Shown here: piece by piece, positions 28,037 to 35,595 of the stretch
Layout: every line of letters starts with the position of its first letter
Position numbering within the stretch: position 1 is the stretch's first letter
Assembly: GCA_910575255.1 (NCBI GenBank)
Contig: CAJTEM010000017.1
Location: 50,328-114,327, forward strand
Direction of reading: 5' to 3'
Source: Lachnospiraceae bacterium
GTDB taxonomy: Bacteria; Bacillota; Clostridia; Lachnospirales; Lachnospiraceae
DNA length: 64,000 nucleotides
The notes under the pieces: model-generated
The model's database searches: none
Seen by the model: only the letters and a program-made list of their open reading frames with translations
Told to the model about the DNA's origin: nothing
Made by a program: the position numbers and the translations under genes

Positions 28037-28711
28037 ATGAGAGATTTTAACGAATATTACCAATGGCATGTAGGAAAAAAGGCGGAATTCATGGCAGAGA
28101 TTCTTCGTAAAAAGGATTACAGGGTTTCACTGGCAAGGACAAAGGAGGAAGCCAAAAGCATGGTTCTGTCCATGATTCCGGAAGGAAGCTCCATCGGCCT
28201 TGGCGGTTCCCAGACCGTGATTCAGCTGGGGATTCTGGATGAGCTGCGGAACGACCGCTATCAGCTTCTGGATCGGTATGCCCCCTGCTATGATTCCAGA
28301 GAGGGACAGCATTTCGGAATTCTCAGAGAATCCCTGATGACCGATGTCTTTATCACCGGGACGAATGCCGTTACCATGAAAGGCGAGCTGGTCAATATGG
28401 ACTGCAGTGGAAGCCGTGTGGCAGCTATGGCATATGGCCCCAAAAAGGTGATCATAGTCGTTGGGGTAAATAAGCTGGTAAAGGATATTCCCGCTGCCGT
28501 GGATCGTCTGTATCAGATTGCACCGATGAACTGCAGGAAGGAGGAGCATCATACTCCCTGTGTGGAAACCGGGATCTGTACGGACTGCAATGTGAAGCAG
28601 ACCGAGACCATAAGGGGGCGGATGTGCAATATTCTTTCGGTTATCCTGAGCGCGCACAAATTCCCGGGAAGGCTGAATGTGGTGGTTGTGGCGGATGAGA
28701 TGGGATTTTAG
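28037..28711 (+). CDS. LUD-domain protein (LutC/YkgG-like)
   Basis: A 224-residue protein. I chose ATG 28037 because AAGGAG lies 7 nt ahead; an ATG at 28022 overlaps the dehydratase stop. It has the LUD fold pattern PEGSSIGLGGSQTVIQLGIL, FITGTNAVTMKGELVNMDCS and KVIIVVGVNKLVKDIPAAVD. LUD proteins take part in lactate and related hydroxy-acid oxidation, usually with LutA/LutB, which are absent here. The C-terminal CRKEEHH/CVETGICTDCN cluster of Cys and His could bind metal. The role here is unknown but probably the same catabolic pathway as the dehydratase. Confidence 0.85.
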   Translation: MRDFNEYYQWHVGKKAEFMAEILRKKDYRVSLARTKEEAKSMVLSMIPEGSSIGLGGSQTVIQLGILDELRNDRYQLLDRYAPCYDSREGQHFGILRESLMTDVFITGTNAVTMKGELVNMDCSGSRVAAMAYGPKKVIIVVGVNKLVKDIPAAVDRLYQIAPMNCRKEEHHTPCVETGICTDCNVKQTETIRGRMCNILSVILSAHKFPGRLNVVVVADEMGF

Positions 28712-28797
28712 CGCGAAGGGGGAGCGGATTTCTATCTGCTTTGGAGTTCATTGCTGGTTGACAAAGTGAACAAGATGGAAAATCAGAACAGGAAATT

Positions 28798-28850
28798 CCC
28801 TGAAACGAAAAATCAGAGGTCTTTGAGTTTTTCGTTTCAGGGAGTTTTTT
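28798..28850. terminator. bidirectional terminator between the LUD gene and araC-type gene
   Basis: Perfect 14-bp arms CCCTGAAACGAAAA (28798-28811) and TTTTCGTTTCAGGG (28829-28842), with a T-run on the right and AT sequence on the left. It ends the rightward operon and overlaps the stop codon of the leftward regulator. Confidence 0.9.
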
Positions 28851-29691
28851 AATCGTATTTCATATAGTTTTTCGGGGAGGTTCCCACAATATCGACAAAG
28901 GTCTTAAAAAAGTTATTATAGTTATTGAATCCTACCTGTTCATAAACCTCGCTGGGGCTGACTCCGTTATTCATCAGTGTAGTGGCGAGACTGATTCGGC
29001 GGGCAGCCACGTATTTGTTAATGGAAATGCCGGTGTATTTTTTGAAAAGGCGGCACAAATAGGAAGGGCTTAAGAAAAATTCCCGGGACAGGCGGTCCAG
29101 GCTGAGCTCTTCGGTCAGGTGATCATTGAGATATTTCAGGACCGCCTGGGCAGTGGTATGGCTGGAGTCATTGCGGGGACGGTATCTGGCATCCGGATTG
29201 GCCAGACAATTGCTCAGCATGATCAGGCCCTCGCACAGATAGAGATCCTCCAGAAGATCGGCTCCGAAGCCGTCTGCCTTGTTGATCTTTTGAATCAGAT
29301 ATTCAAAACGCTTCTGGTATTCTGGCGAAAGATTCAATACCCGGCTGTCAGGAACCGCAAAGCAGCCGGCAAGCGGGGTGTCAGGAGTCGAGTAACGCTC
29401 CATGAACCGGGAATGGATGGCAATGTTGATTCGGTCATGCTTGATATCATCCAGCTGGGTAATGTGATGATTCTCGTTAGGGCGGATAAAGAATACATCA
29501 TGAGGACGAATATCATAATACTGGTCGCCAATAAAGAATTCTTTGCCTCCGGCAATGGAATAGTAGATCTCATAACAGTCATGGACGTGGATCTTTAAAG
29601 TCTTGATGCCAGGCTTCAAATGAGAAATGGTAAAACGCTGGCTGCAGATGCACTGATCGATGCCCTCCTGGGCACGGTAAAACAATTCCAT
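28849..29691 (-). CDS. AraC-family transcriptional regulator
   Basis: A 280-residue regulator. Residues 1-140 are a cupin-like sensor (KIHVHDCYEIYYSIAGGKEF, DIRPHDVFFIRPNENHHI). Residues 180-278 hold the two AraC HTH motifs (LSLDRLSREFFLSPSYLCRL, GVSPSEVYEQVGFNNYNNFF and the closing GTSPKNYMKY). This type senses a sugar or sugar acid and usually activates a divergent gene. The divergent gene is only a 29-codon stub (29838), cut off where the kinase/PIN module begins. The regulator may now serve the importer operon on its other side. RBS AGGAG. Confidence 0.9.
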   Translation of the reverse strand: MELFYRAQEGIDQCICSQRFTISHLKPGIKTLKIHVHDCYEIYYSIAGGKEFFIGDQYYDIRPHDVFFIRPNENHHITQLDDIKHDRINIAIHSRFMERYSTPDTPLAGCFAVPDSRVLNLSPEYQKRFEYLIQKINKADGFGADLLEDLYLCEGLIMLSNCLANPDARYRPRNDSSHTTAQAVLKYLNDHLTEELSLDRLSREFFLSPSYLCRLFKKYTGISINKYVAARRISLATTLMNNGVSPSEVYEQVGFNNYNNFFKTFVDIVGTSPKNYMKYD

Positions 29692-29837
29692 TGTAATATC
29701 TCCTGATGGTAAAAAGCGGTTGCGTCAAGATAAGTGTATGAAAATATGGAGGAAATGTCAAGCGTTACCCGATGGATGGGATAGGCTTGACTCAGACTGG
29801 TATGGATGATACCATAGAAAATAGGAGGAGGTATCGG

Positions 29838-29927
29838 ATGCAGACAGAAAGTATAGCATTCGGATCTCATCCAGTGAAAAGCAATCCGTTCAATGAATTA
29901 TGGACTGCGTTGACAAGGTTACGGTAG
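29838..29927 (+). pseudogene. 5' stub of the gene divergent from the AraC regulator
   Basis: A very strong RBS (AGGAGGAGG at about 29823) precedes ATG 29838, opening 29 codons (MQTESIAFGSHPVKSNPFNE, then LWTALTRLR) before TAG at 29927. It looks like the true start of a regulated metabolic gene that has lost nearly everything downstream. The AT-rich kinase module starts at the break. Confidence 0.5.
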
Positions 29928-29954
29928 ACAGTGAAAGAAAAATTGTGGTAAAAT
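29925..29954 (+). promoter_or_regulatory. candidate promoter of the kinase/receiver/PIN operon
   Basis: TAGACA (29925-29930), an 18-bp spacer and an extended -10 TGG-TAAAAT (TAAAAT at 29949-29954), 55 bp before the kinase start at 30009. A TTGACA at 29910 has no -10 at normal spacing. Confidence 0.5.
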
Positions 29955-30008
29955 GGGAACACAGTAAAAGTGTCAATATTTAAGAAGCTTGGAGTGAGGT
30001 GTGCAAAT

Positions 30009-31772
30009 ATGGATTATTCATCGAGACAGTATTTTGATGAAATAAGCAGGTTGAGATTTGAGGGCAATCTGTCTGTAGCAATTGAGCGCTGTCATGACGC
30101 CATATCTGCATATCCGGAAAACAACTTTTTCTACAAAGTATTGGGTGATCTGTACTTTCAAGAAAAAAACTATGTGGCGGCTCCCCAGGCATATTTAGAA
30201 CACTTAAAGCGTCTGTCAAAGAAGCCTGAGCATTTCAAAGCGTTTGCCCGTTTTTACAGGCAATTTACTTCTGAAGCTTCTGAAAGTTTATGCGTTCATT
30301 TTCGTGAGGAGATCACCAAAGCAATCCAAAACAGAGAAATAGCACCTAACATTCATCAACTTTTGATGGAAACATTTGGCGATGTGTTTGTTACTGACGA
30401 TTATTTGAAAACTATACTGTACAAGAGTAATAGTGACTGCCATCTTGATGAGATAAAAAGGTTTATTGAAACAGCGTCCGCCGACAATGTGCGTTCTATT
30501 ATTTTTTATCAAATACGCCAGGAAAATTACTGTGCAAATACAAAAACAAAAGAATACCTTATTTCAGTGGCAGAAAAGAAAATGCTATATTCAGAAGCAC
30601 AGCAACTTGTGGGAAAAATAATTGCGAGACAGGAGTCGCCTAATCCAACTATGATTCGCACCCTCTTGCGGATGAGCCGTAAGCAACAGGATTATCATTA
30701 TGCAGAACAGATTCTTACGATTGATGAAGGACTTGTCGAAAAAAGCGACTTCAATGTTCAGTATGAACTTGTGTATTACTTCGACAGCACTGGTAATAGC
30801 GAACTGCTAGACAAAATTCTCAAGAAAATGCGAAATAGTGCAGAGAGCAGCATCCCTATTGCGAGAATTCTTTATAACTTTTATCTCACATTTGACCGTT
30901 TTGAGGATGCGCAAATTCTATCTGAGCATATACAGAAACTTATTGACCGAAAGTATACAGAGAAAAAAGGAAATCAGCACCAAGACCGCAGCGAGGAACA
31001 GCTTGAATCCGAGCAGATTGTGTGGCAGCGGGTAAAAGATCTTGTTTCCGATAAAGAGCATAACCGACAGATGCTGGCTTTAAGAGATTTGCTCAAAGGA
31101 TTTTCACATGAATTAGGTCAGCCAATCACAAATATCCGTTATAAAATACAGCTGCAGCAGTTGCGTATAAAACGCGGAATAGCGACTATGGATGAGGTGC
31201 AGGATTTATTTGTTACAATTTTAGCGCAAACTGAGCGTATTGGCTTTATGCTTGACCGTTTTAGGCCAATTGTATCAAGCAAAAGCGTACAAGAATCCTT
31301 TTGCGTCAACGATTGTGCTAAGCAGGTATTTGCTGACTTGTCAGATCACCTAAGCCAATGTGGAATTACGTATAGCTTTCGGGAGGACTCCCAAGTCAGT
31401 TTGTTTGGCGATAGAATTCAGTTTTCCCAGGTTTTTTATAATTTAGTGCTGAATTCTATGCAGGCTATTTTTAACAACGGAGAAATTGCAGTCAGCATCT
31501 CAACAGCTAAGAATATGATAAGGATACTTTTTTCAGATAATGGCCCCGGAATACCAGAAGAAAACAGGAAAAAGATATTTGAACCTTTTTTTTCCACAAA
31601 AGATCCTACTTCTGGAAATGGAGGTGAGGGACTTGGATTGTTTGTTGTATGGAATATTTTAAAAATGTATAAGGGAACAATACAGTTAAACCATAAATTC
31701 AAAAATGGTACGCAATTCATAATCAAAATACCTGTTAAGGAGGAGAACTATGAACCGAGTTTTAATAGTTGA
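30009..31772 (+). CDS. soluble TPR-containing histidine kinase
   Basis: A 587-residue kinase without signal peptide or membrane helix. ATG 30009 follows GGAGTGAGG; a GTG at 29970 lacks a good RBS. Residues 1-330 are helical repeats of TPR type (LSVAIERCHDAISAYPENNF, FYKVLGDLYFQEKNYVAAPQ). An acidic linker leads to HisKA with LKGFSHELGQPITNIRYKIQ (phospho-His near 367). The ATPase has NLVLNSMQAI, SDNGPGIPEENRKKIFEPFF and GEGLGLFVVW. The H-box HELGQPI is of the NtrB/HPK4-like group. It overlaps the receiver gene by 23 bp and is clearly more AT-rich than its neighbours, suggesting transfer. TPRs would bind a protein partner as input. Confidence 0.88.
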   Translation: MDYSSRQYFDEISRLRFEGNLSVAIERCHDAISAYPENNFFYKVLGDLYFQEKNYVAAPQAYLEHLKRLSKKPEHFKAFARFYRQFTSEASESLCVHFREEITKAIQNREIAPNIHQLLMETFGDVFVTDDYLKTILYKSNSDCHLDEIKRFIETASADNVRSIIFYQIRQENYCANTKTKEYLISVAEKKMLYSEAQQLVGKIIARQESPNPTMIRTLLRMSRKQQDYHYAEQILTIDEGLVEKSDFNVQYELVYYFDSTGNSELLDKILKKMRNSAESSIPIARILYNFYLTFDRFEDAQILSEHIQKLIDRKYTEKKGNQHQDRSEEQLESEQIVWQRVKDLVSDKEHNRQMLALRDLLKGFSHELGQPITNIRYKIQLQQLRIKRGIATMDEVQDLFVTILAQTERIGFMLDRFRPIVSSKSVQESFCVNDCAKQVFADLSDHLSQCGITYSFREDSQVSLFGDRIQFSQVFYNLVLNSMQAIFNNGEIAVSISTAKNMIRILFSDNGPGIPEENRKKIFEPFFSTKDPTSGNGGEGLGLFVVWNILKMYKGTIQLNHKFKNGTQFIIKIPVKEENYEPSFNS

Positions 31773-32169
31773 AGATGAGATTGTTACAGCAGAAGCTGTT
31801 AAGGAAGCATTGGCTTTAGATGATATTTCAGCGGATATTGCATCAGACGGCAAGTCCGGACTGGAAAAGTTTACCTCCAGTAACTATGATTTAATTCTCC
31901 TTGATTTAAAAATGCCGGGACTTTCTGGAGATGAAGTCCTTAGTGAGATCCGAAAACAGGATCCTTTTATTGATGTAATTATCTACACGAATTATACGGA
32001 TTTTGCTGATATAAAGAAATTAGCAAATATTGGAATCGAGGGCTACATCAACAAAGGGCCAAAAGCTGACTTGTCGGAATTAATTAGTGCAATTAAAGAA
32101 AAATTAGCACCACTTAATGATGAAACGATTTCAGCATTATTAAAGGATGTTCCTAATGCAGAGGAATAA
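31750..32169 (+). CDS. receiver-only response regulator
   Basis: A 139-residue protein that is almost entirely a CheY-like receiver: VLIVEDEIVTAEAVKEAL (acidic pocket), DLILLDLKMPGLSGDEVL (phospho-Asp near residue 54), VIIYTNYTDF (switch Thr) and GYINKGPKADLSEL (the conserved Lys, followed by Gly rather than Pro). About 15 residues follow, with no DNA-binding domain. Output must therefore be protein contact. AAGGAGGAG RBS inside the kinase gene's 3' end shows coupled translation. The only unaccounted partner in the operon is the PIN protein. Confidence 0.9.
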   Translation: MNRVLIVEDEIVTAEAVKEALALDDISADIASDGKSGLEKFTSSNYDLILLDLKMPGLSGDEVLSEIRKQDPFIDVIIYTNYTDFADIKKLANIGIEGYINKGPKADLSELISAIKEKLAPLNDETISALLKDVPNAEE

Positions 32170-32196
32170 GTTATACAAAGGAGGCAGAGGTAAACT

Positions 32197-32769
32197 ATGA
32201 GCCAGGAGTTTTTGCTGGACACAAATGCCTTTTACAATTTGCTGAAGGCTATGAATCCGGAGATAAGTGAACAAGGTGTGTTAGCTGATTCGGTTGCCGC
32301 CATAAAACATGCGAAGCTGCTTGTTTCTTCTATTACTGAAGTCGAAATCATATCAGTATTAGGAAAGTACGCCAGGGGCTCACAAGGAGGAAATTCTAAA
32401 TGCAATTGCCAAATTTCCCCGGAAGGGCATATTTGTCAGAATAGCCGGTACACAGCGCCTCGAAAAAAATGGAGCAAAAAGCGCGTTAAGGCATGGCTTC
32501 AACTTATTAGTGATATTTTTGAAGGGAAATCAAAACTCTTTACTGTGGGTATTGAGCCATTCGATTCAGTGACAGTTGAAGAGGCAAAAAATGTGATAAC
32601 ACATGCATTGATACATAATTTTGCTTCTATGGATGCTATGATAGCAGCTACTGCAAAGCTGGCACGTGACAGTAGCCGCGATGTAACAGTAATAACTTCA
32701 GATAAAGGGCTAAAGGCGGGCCTTTCAAAAATAGATGTTCCTTACAACGACGTTTTCGCTGCTAATTAA
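32197..32769 (+). CDS. PIN-domain ribonuclease-like protein with a Cys/His insert
   Basis: A 190-residue PIN protein. Acidic residues expected for Mg2+-dependent RNA cleavage are present: LLDTNAF (Asp8), SITEVEI (Glu near 48-50), FASMDAMIAA (Asp near 145) and ITSDKGL (Asp near 169). Between strands there is an insert with CNCQISPEGHIC (about residues 69-81), a possible zinc knuckle, plus a Lys/Arg-rich stretch APRKKWSKKRVKAW. VapC toxins are about 130 residues and come with an antitoxin. Here the protein is longer and its operon partners are a kinase and a receiver. AAAGGAGG RBS; 27 bp after the receiver gene. Confidence 0.8.
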   Translation: MSQEFLLDTNAFYNLLKAMNPEISEQGVLADSVAAIKHAKLLVSSITEVEIISVLGKYARGSQGGNSKCNCQISPEGHICQNSRYTAPRKKWSKKRVKAWLQLISDIFEGKSKLFTVGIEPFDSVTVEEAKNVITHALIHNFASMDAMIAATAKLARDSSRDVTVITSDKGLKAGLSKIDVPYNDVFAAN

Positions 32770-32787
32770 ACAGAAAAGGGGAGCCGT

Positions 32788-33627
32788 ATGCCGGAATTGC
32801 CAGAGGTGGAGACAATCAGGAGGGTAATAGAACCGCAGATACAAGGTCTTGTGATTACCAGGGTGACCGTAGCACGCCCGGAGGTTGTCGCATACCCGGA
32901 TGCGGATGAGTTTTGCAGACGGCTGACAGGAGCGGTTATTGACGGTATGGTGCGCCGGGGGAAATTCCTGACAATCCTGACGGATAAAGAGCGCATCATT
33001 TTGCATCTGCGGATGACCGGGTGTCTGCTGCTGGCTCCGGCAGAGCTTTTGCAGGAAAAGCATACGCATGTGATATTTGGCCTTAGCGATGGCAGGGAGC
33101 TGCGATTTTCCGATATGCGCAGATTCGGGCGTTTTTGGCTTCTGGGGAAGGACGAGGACGATACCTACAGCGGAATCGGGAAGCTGGGCGTTGAGCCTTT
33201 TGACGAGGCCCTGACAGCGCAATACCTGAGCGTTCGTTTCGGAAAGTGCAAAAAGGCAATCAAGGTATGTCTTTTGGATCAGAGAGTGGTTGCCGGGATT
33301 GGCAATATTTATTCGGACGAGATATTATTTACAGCAGGGATTTATCCGGCACGTCCGGCTAATACTCTGAATCCAGGAGAATGGAAGCGTCTTGCCGCAG
33401 TGATTCCGGATCGCATTTCCTATTATATTGAGACCAATTCCATTACCGCTGAAGAGTATCTGAAGACCGGGGGAAAGGAGTACCGCAACACCCCATTTCT
33501 GCAGGTGTACGGGCACGAAGGCGATCCCTGTCCGGCCTGCGGGAATATCCTTTGCCGTGAGGTGATAGGCGGCAGGGGAAGCGTGTTTTGTCCGGTCTGC
33601 CAGAAGGAGGAAGATTACATAAGATGA
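32788..33627 (+). CDS. mutM: formamidopyrimidine-DNA glycosylase / AP lyase
   Basis: A 279-residue base-excision repair enzyme that removes oxidised purines such as 8-oxoguanine. It starts MPELPEVETIRRVIEPQI, giving the N-terminal Pro nucleophile and Glu. RRGKFLTI supplies the conserved Lys, the H2TH region is GIGNIYSDEILF, and the C-terminal zinc finger is CPACG...FCPVCQ with GRGSVFC. Full length. GC content rises again here compared with the PIN gene 18 bp upstream. It overlaps the Crp-family gene by ATGA-type overlap (33624-33627), linking oxidative repair with a redox regulator. Confidence 0.95.
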   Translation: MPELPEVETIRRVIEPQIQGLVITRVTVARPEVVAYPDADEFCRRLTGAVIDGMVRRGKFLTILTDKERIILHLRMTGCLLLAPAELLQEKHTHVIFGLSDGRELRFSDMRRFGRFWLLGKDEDDTYSGIGKLGVEPFDEALTAQYLSVRFGKCKKAIKVCLLDQRVVAGIGNIYSDEILFTAGIYPARPANTLNPGEWKRLAAVIPDRISYYIETNSITAEEYLKTGGKEYRNTPFLQVYGHEGDPCPACGNILCREVIGGRGSVFCPVCQKEEDYIR

Positions 33628-34301
33628 CAGTGTTAGAAAAATCGGAAGCTGTTTACAGGGAAATATTTCCTTTTTGGGAGAAGATATCCGATGCGGACAG
33701 GGAGTATATCTGCCGGAACTCTCATCATGTCGTCTATCCGAAGGGGAAAAACATTCATGACGGAAGTGAATGCTCCGGCGTGATCTTTGTCTGCTCGGGA
33801 AGCCTGCGTCTCTATATGATGTCGGAGGAGGGAAAGGAGATCACGCTTTACCGTCTGCACAAGGGGGAGCTGTGTATGTTGTCTGCTTCTTGTGTATTGG
33901 ATGCCATTACCTTTGAGGTGTTTGTGGACGCAGAGCAGGACAGCCAGTGCCTGGTGGTGAGCGGGCCTGCTTTTGCGGCAGTATCGCAACGGAATCCGGA
34001 TATCCGTATATTTGCACTGGAAACTGCGGTCAGCCGTTTCTCGGATGTGATGTGGGTGATGCAGCAAGTTTTGTTTATGAGTATGGATAAACGCCTGGCA
34101 ATCTTCCTTTTTGATGAATCAGCCAGAACTGCTTCGGACACCATTGCCTTGACACAAGAGCAGATCGCCCGGTATATGGGATCTGCCCGTGAAGTGGTAT
34201 CCAGAATGCTGAAGTATTTTGCCAGTGAAGGGATTGTGGAGGTTTCCCGGGGCGGCGTTACCATCCTGGACAAGAAACGCCTGCGGGATTTAACCCTTTA
34301 A
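33624..34301 (+). CDS. Crp/Fnr-family transcriptional regulator
   Basis: A 225-residue regulator. A cyclic-nucleotide-binding-like beta barrel (residues 20-130: KGKNIHDGSECSGVIFVCSG, EEGKEITLYRLHKGELCMLS), then a dimer helix and an HTH (LTQEQIARYMGSAREVVSRM). The recognition helix AREVVSR aligns with CRP's SRETVGR, the residues that read TGTGA. No N-terminal Cys cluster is present, so it is not a classical FNR. Two TGTGA-N5-TCACA palindromes upstream of the neighbouring leftward thioredoxin and ferredoxin genes are its probable operators. It ends tail-to-tail with thioredoxin, sharing 12 bp. Confidence 0.88.
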   Translation: MTVLEKSEAVYREIFPFWEKISDADREYICRNSHHVVYPKGKNIHDGSECSGVIFVCSGSLRLYMMSEEGKEITLYRLHKGELCMLSASCVLDAITFEVFVDAEQDSQCLVVSGPAFAAVSQRNPDIRIFALETAVSRFSDVMWVMQQVLFMSMDKRLAIFLFDESARTASDTIALTQEQIARYMGSAREVVSRMLKYFASEGIVEVSRGGVTILDKKRLRDLTL

Positions 34302-34598
34302 CATGGCAAGGATCTCAGCCTTCGGCCTGGCGCCGGAGGACTGGCTTACGACATTCCCGTCTTTGATCGCAACCAGCGTGGGAATGCTTAAAACGTGGAA
34401 TTGCTCCGCGAGCTCCGGTTCTTTGTTTACGTTGATCTTACCTATCAGGTACTGCGGATTTTCTTTTGCGATTTCTTCCACTATAGGAGATACCATGCGG
34501 CAGGGGCCGCACCAGTCGGCGTAGAAATCCAGAAGCACGGGTTTTTGGCTTGCTTTGACAGAATCGAAATTATCTTTGTTTACATGGAGTACGGACAT
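34290..34598 (-). CDS. thioredoxin
   Basis: A 102-residue thioredoxin with the active site DFYADWCGPCRMVSP and the cis-Pro segment VLSIPTLVAIKDG. ATG 34598 follows AGGAAGG, which is better placed than the more distal in-frame ATG. It reduces disulfides in the cytosol, but no thioredoxin reductase is adjacent. Its stop lies inside the stop region of the convergent Crp-family gene (overlap 34290-34301). The upstream palindrome at 34749 suggests control by that regulator. Confidence 0.93.
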   Translation of the reverse strand: MSVLHVNKDNFDSVKASQKPVLLDFYADWCGPCRMVSPIVEEIAKENPQYLIGKINVNKEPELAEQFHVLSIPTLVAIKDGNVVSQSSGARPKAEILAMLKG

Positions 34599-34721
34599 AA
34601 TCAGTACCTTCCTTTCTTTATTTTCGCATTGCTTATTCGTATTGCGGGGATACCTCAGGTTCTTTCTCTTTGCTTTTGGCAAATGGATGCTGTCCCAAGG
34701 GCGTTTCATTTAACTGCTGGC

Positions 34722-34763
34722 AGTGTATCATATTTTGCTTACGGTTTCTGTGATGTGGTCACA
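34722..34763 (-). promoter_or_regulatory. putative Crp-family operator and promoter of the thioredoxin gene
   Basis: Palindrome TGTGATGTGGTCACA (34749-34763) lies inside the 3' end of the Fe-S membrane protein gene, 150 bp ahead of trx. Reading leftward, a -10-like TACACT (34727-34722) sits 29 bp from its centre, the spacing expected for a class II activator site centred near -41. TATGAT at 34732-34727 is an alternative -10. Confidence 0.45.
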
Positions 34764-35332
34764 TTTTTAGCTTTGCATATCAGCTGGGTCATGGTTCCCA
34801 TAGGGCAGTATACACACCAGGAGCGGGGCTTGTATAAGATCATGGTGAAAAGTCCCAGTACGGTGGAGGTAAGCATCACGCTGTAGAAGCCAAATGCAAA
34901 TTGGGCGACGCCGTCAGAGAACAGGGTGCCGTGGTAAGCCCAATGCCATGGGAGCTTGAAGGTCCACAGCAGGGTTACCACAGTGCCGAGATTTTTTGCC
35001 CCTGCGAAGACCAGCCAGGTGTTCCACAGCATCAGGAAGAACATTACAAAGAAGAATGTTAAAAATCCATACCGGAAACAACCGGATCTCATCCAGCCAG
35101 GAACATCCTTTTTCCGTGACAGCCCGAACCTGCCGCCGATCAGGGAGAAGAGTTGTCCTCTGCCGCAATATTTGTTGCAGTAAGCCTTATTGCCTTTTCC
35201 CACTGCGATGACGAGGGGGATAAAAAAGCAGAAAAGCCCCAGCCAGGCAAAGAGAATATTAAAAAATCCAAGAATCAGGTAGGTAAGGGAGACAATCCAA
35301 AGATAATCATACCATTTCTTTTTTTCTTTCAT
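34739..35332 (-). CDS. polytopic 4Fe-4S membrane protein (NapH/CcoG-like)
   Basis: A 197-residue membrane protein with about four helices (LWIVSLTYLILGFFNILFAW, FLTFFFVMFFLMLWNTWLVF and others). Two Cys clusters face the same side: AYCNKYCGRGQLF and WCVYCPMGTMTQLIC, the partial ferredoxin-like pattern of NapH/YccM/RdxA-type electron carriers. ATG 35332 overlaps the ferredoxin stop (35329-35332), so the two are co-translated. It probably passes electrons between the ferredoxin and a membrane or extracytoplasmic acceptor. The acceptor is not in the window. Confidence 0.8.
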   Translation of the reverse strand: MKEKKKWYDYLWIVSLTYLILGFFNILFAWLGLFCFFIPLVIAVGKGNKAYCNKYCGRGQLFSLIGGRFGLSRKKDVPGWMRSGCFRYGFLTFFFVMFFLMLWNTWLVFAGAKNLGTVVTLLWTFKLPWHWAYHGTLFSDGVAQFAFGFYSVMLTSTVLGLFTMILYKPRSWCVYCPMGTMTQLICKAKNVTTSQKP

Positions 35333-35526
35333 TTTTCTGTCACCTCCAAAGAGATAATGCTCGCGGGGCATTCCTTTACACATTTTCCGCATCCGACACA
35401 TAATTCCCTGTCGATGACCGCATGGATGCCATGGGGAACGGTGATTGCGTTTCGTGGACAGACCTTTATGCAGCACCCGCAGGCAACACATTCGCGGATA
35501 CTGACAGCCGCTTTCCTTTTTGCCAT
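35329..35526 (-). CDS. 2x[4Fe-4S] ferredoxin
   Basis: A 65-residue bacterial-type ferredoxin with two complete cluster motifs: CVACGCCIKVCP near the N-terminus and CVGCGKCVKECP near the C-terminus. ATG 35526 follows AGGAG; a longer frame upstream runs through the promoter and was rejected. It is first in a leftward operon with the Fe-S membrane protein. A TATAAT and a TGTGA-N5-TCACA site lie just upstream. Confidence 0.93.
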   Translation of the reverse strand: MAKRKAAVSIRECVACGCCIKVCPRNAITVPHGIHAVIDRELCVGCGKCVKECPASIISLEVTEK

Positions 35527-35553
35527 GGTAAAACTCCTTTTGTTTTTTTTTTC

Positions 35554-35595
35554 ATTATACAGGAGAAAAATGCCGGATTCTGTGATGAAGTCACA
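35554..35595 (-). promoter_or_regulatory. putative Crp-family operator and promoter of the ferredoxin operon
   Basis: Palindrome TGTGATGAAGTCACA (35581-35595) and, reading leftward, a perfect -10 TATAAT (35559-35554). The palindrome centre (35588) is 29 bp from the first base of the -10, i.e. about -41, the classical class II position. No -35 hexamer is evident, consistent with activator dependence. Confidence 0.6.

Noticed and set aside
32197..32769. Classical VapBC toxin-antitoxin pair
   Set aside because: No small antitoxin gene lies upstream; the partner genes are a kinase and a receiver, and the PIN protein is longer than VapC.
34739..35491. Start of the Fe-S membrane protein at 35491
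   Set aside because: The extra N-terminus is the ferredoxin gene read in another frame; ATG 35332 fits the overlap with the ferredoxin stop.
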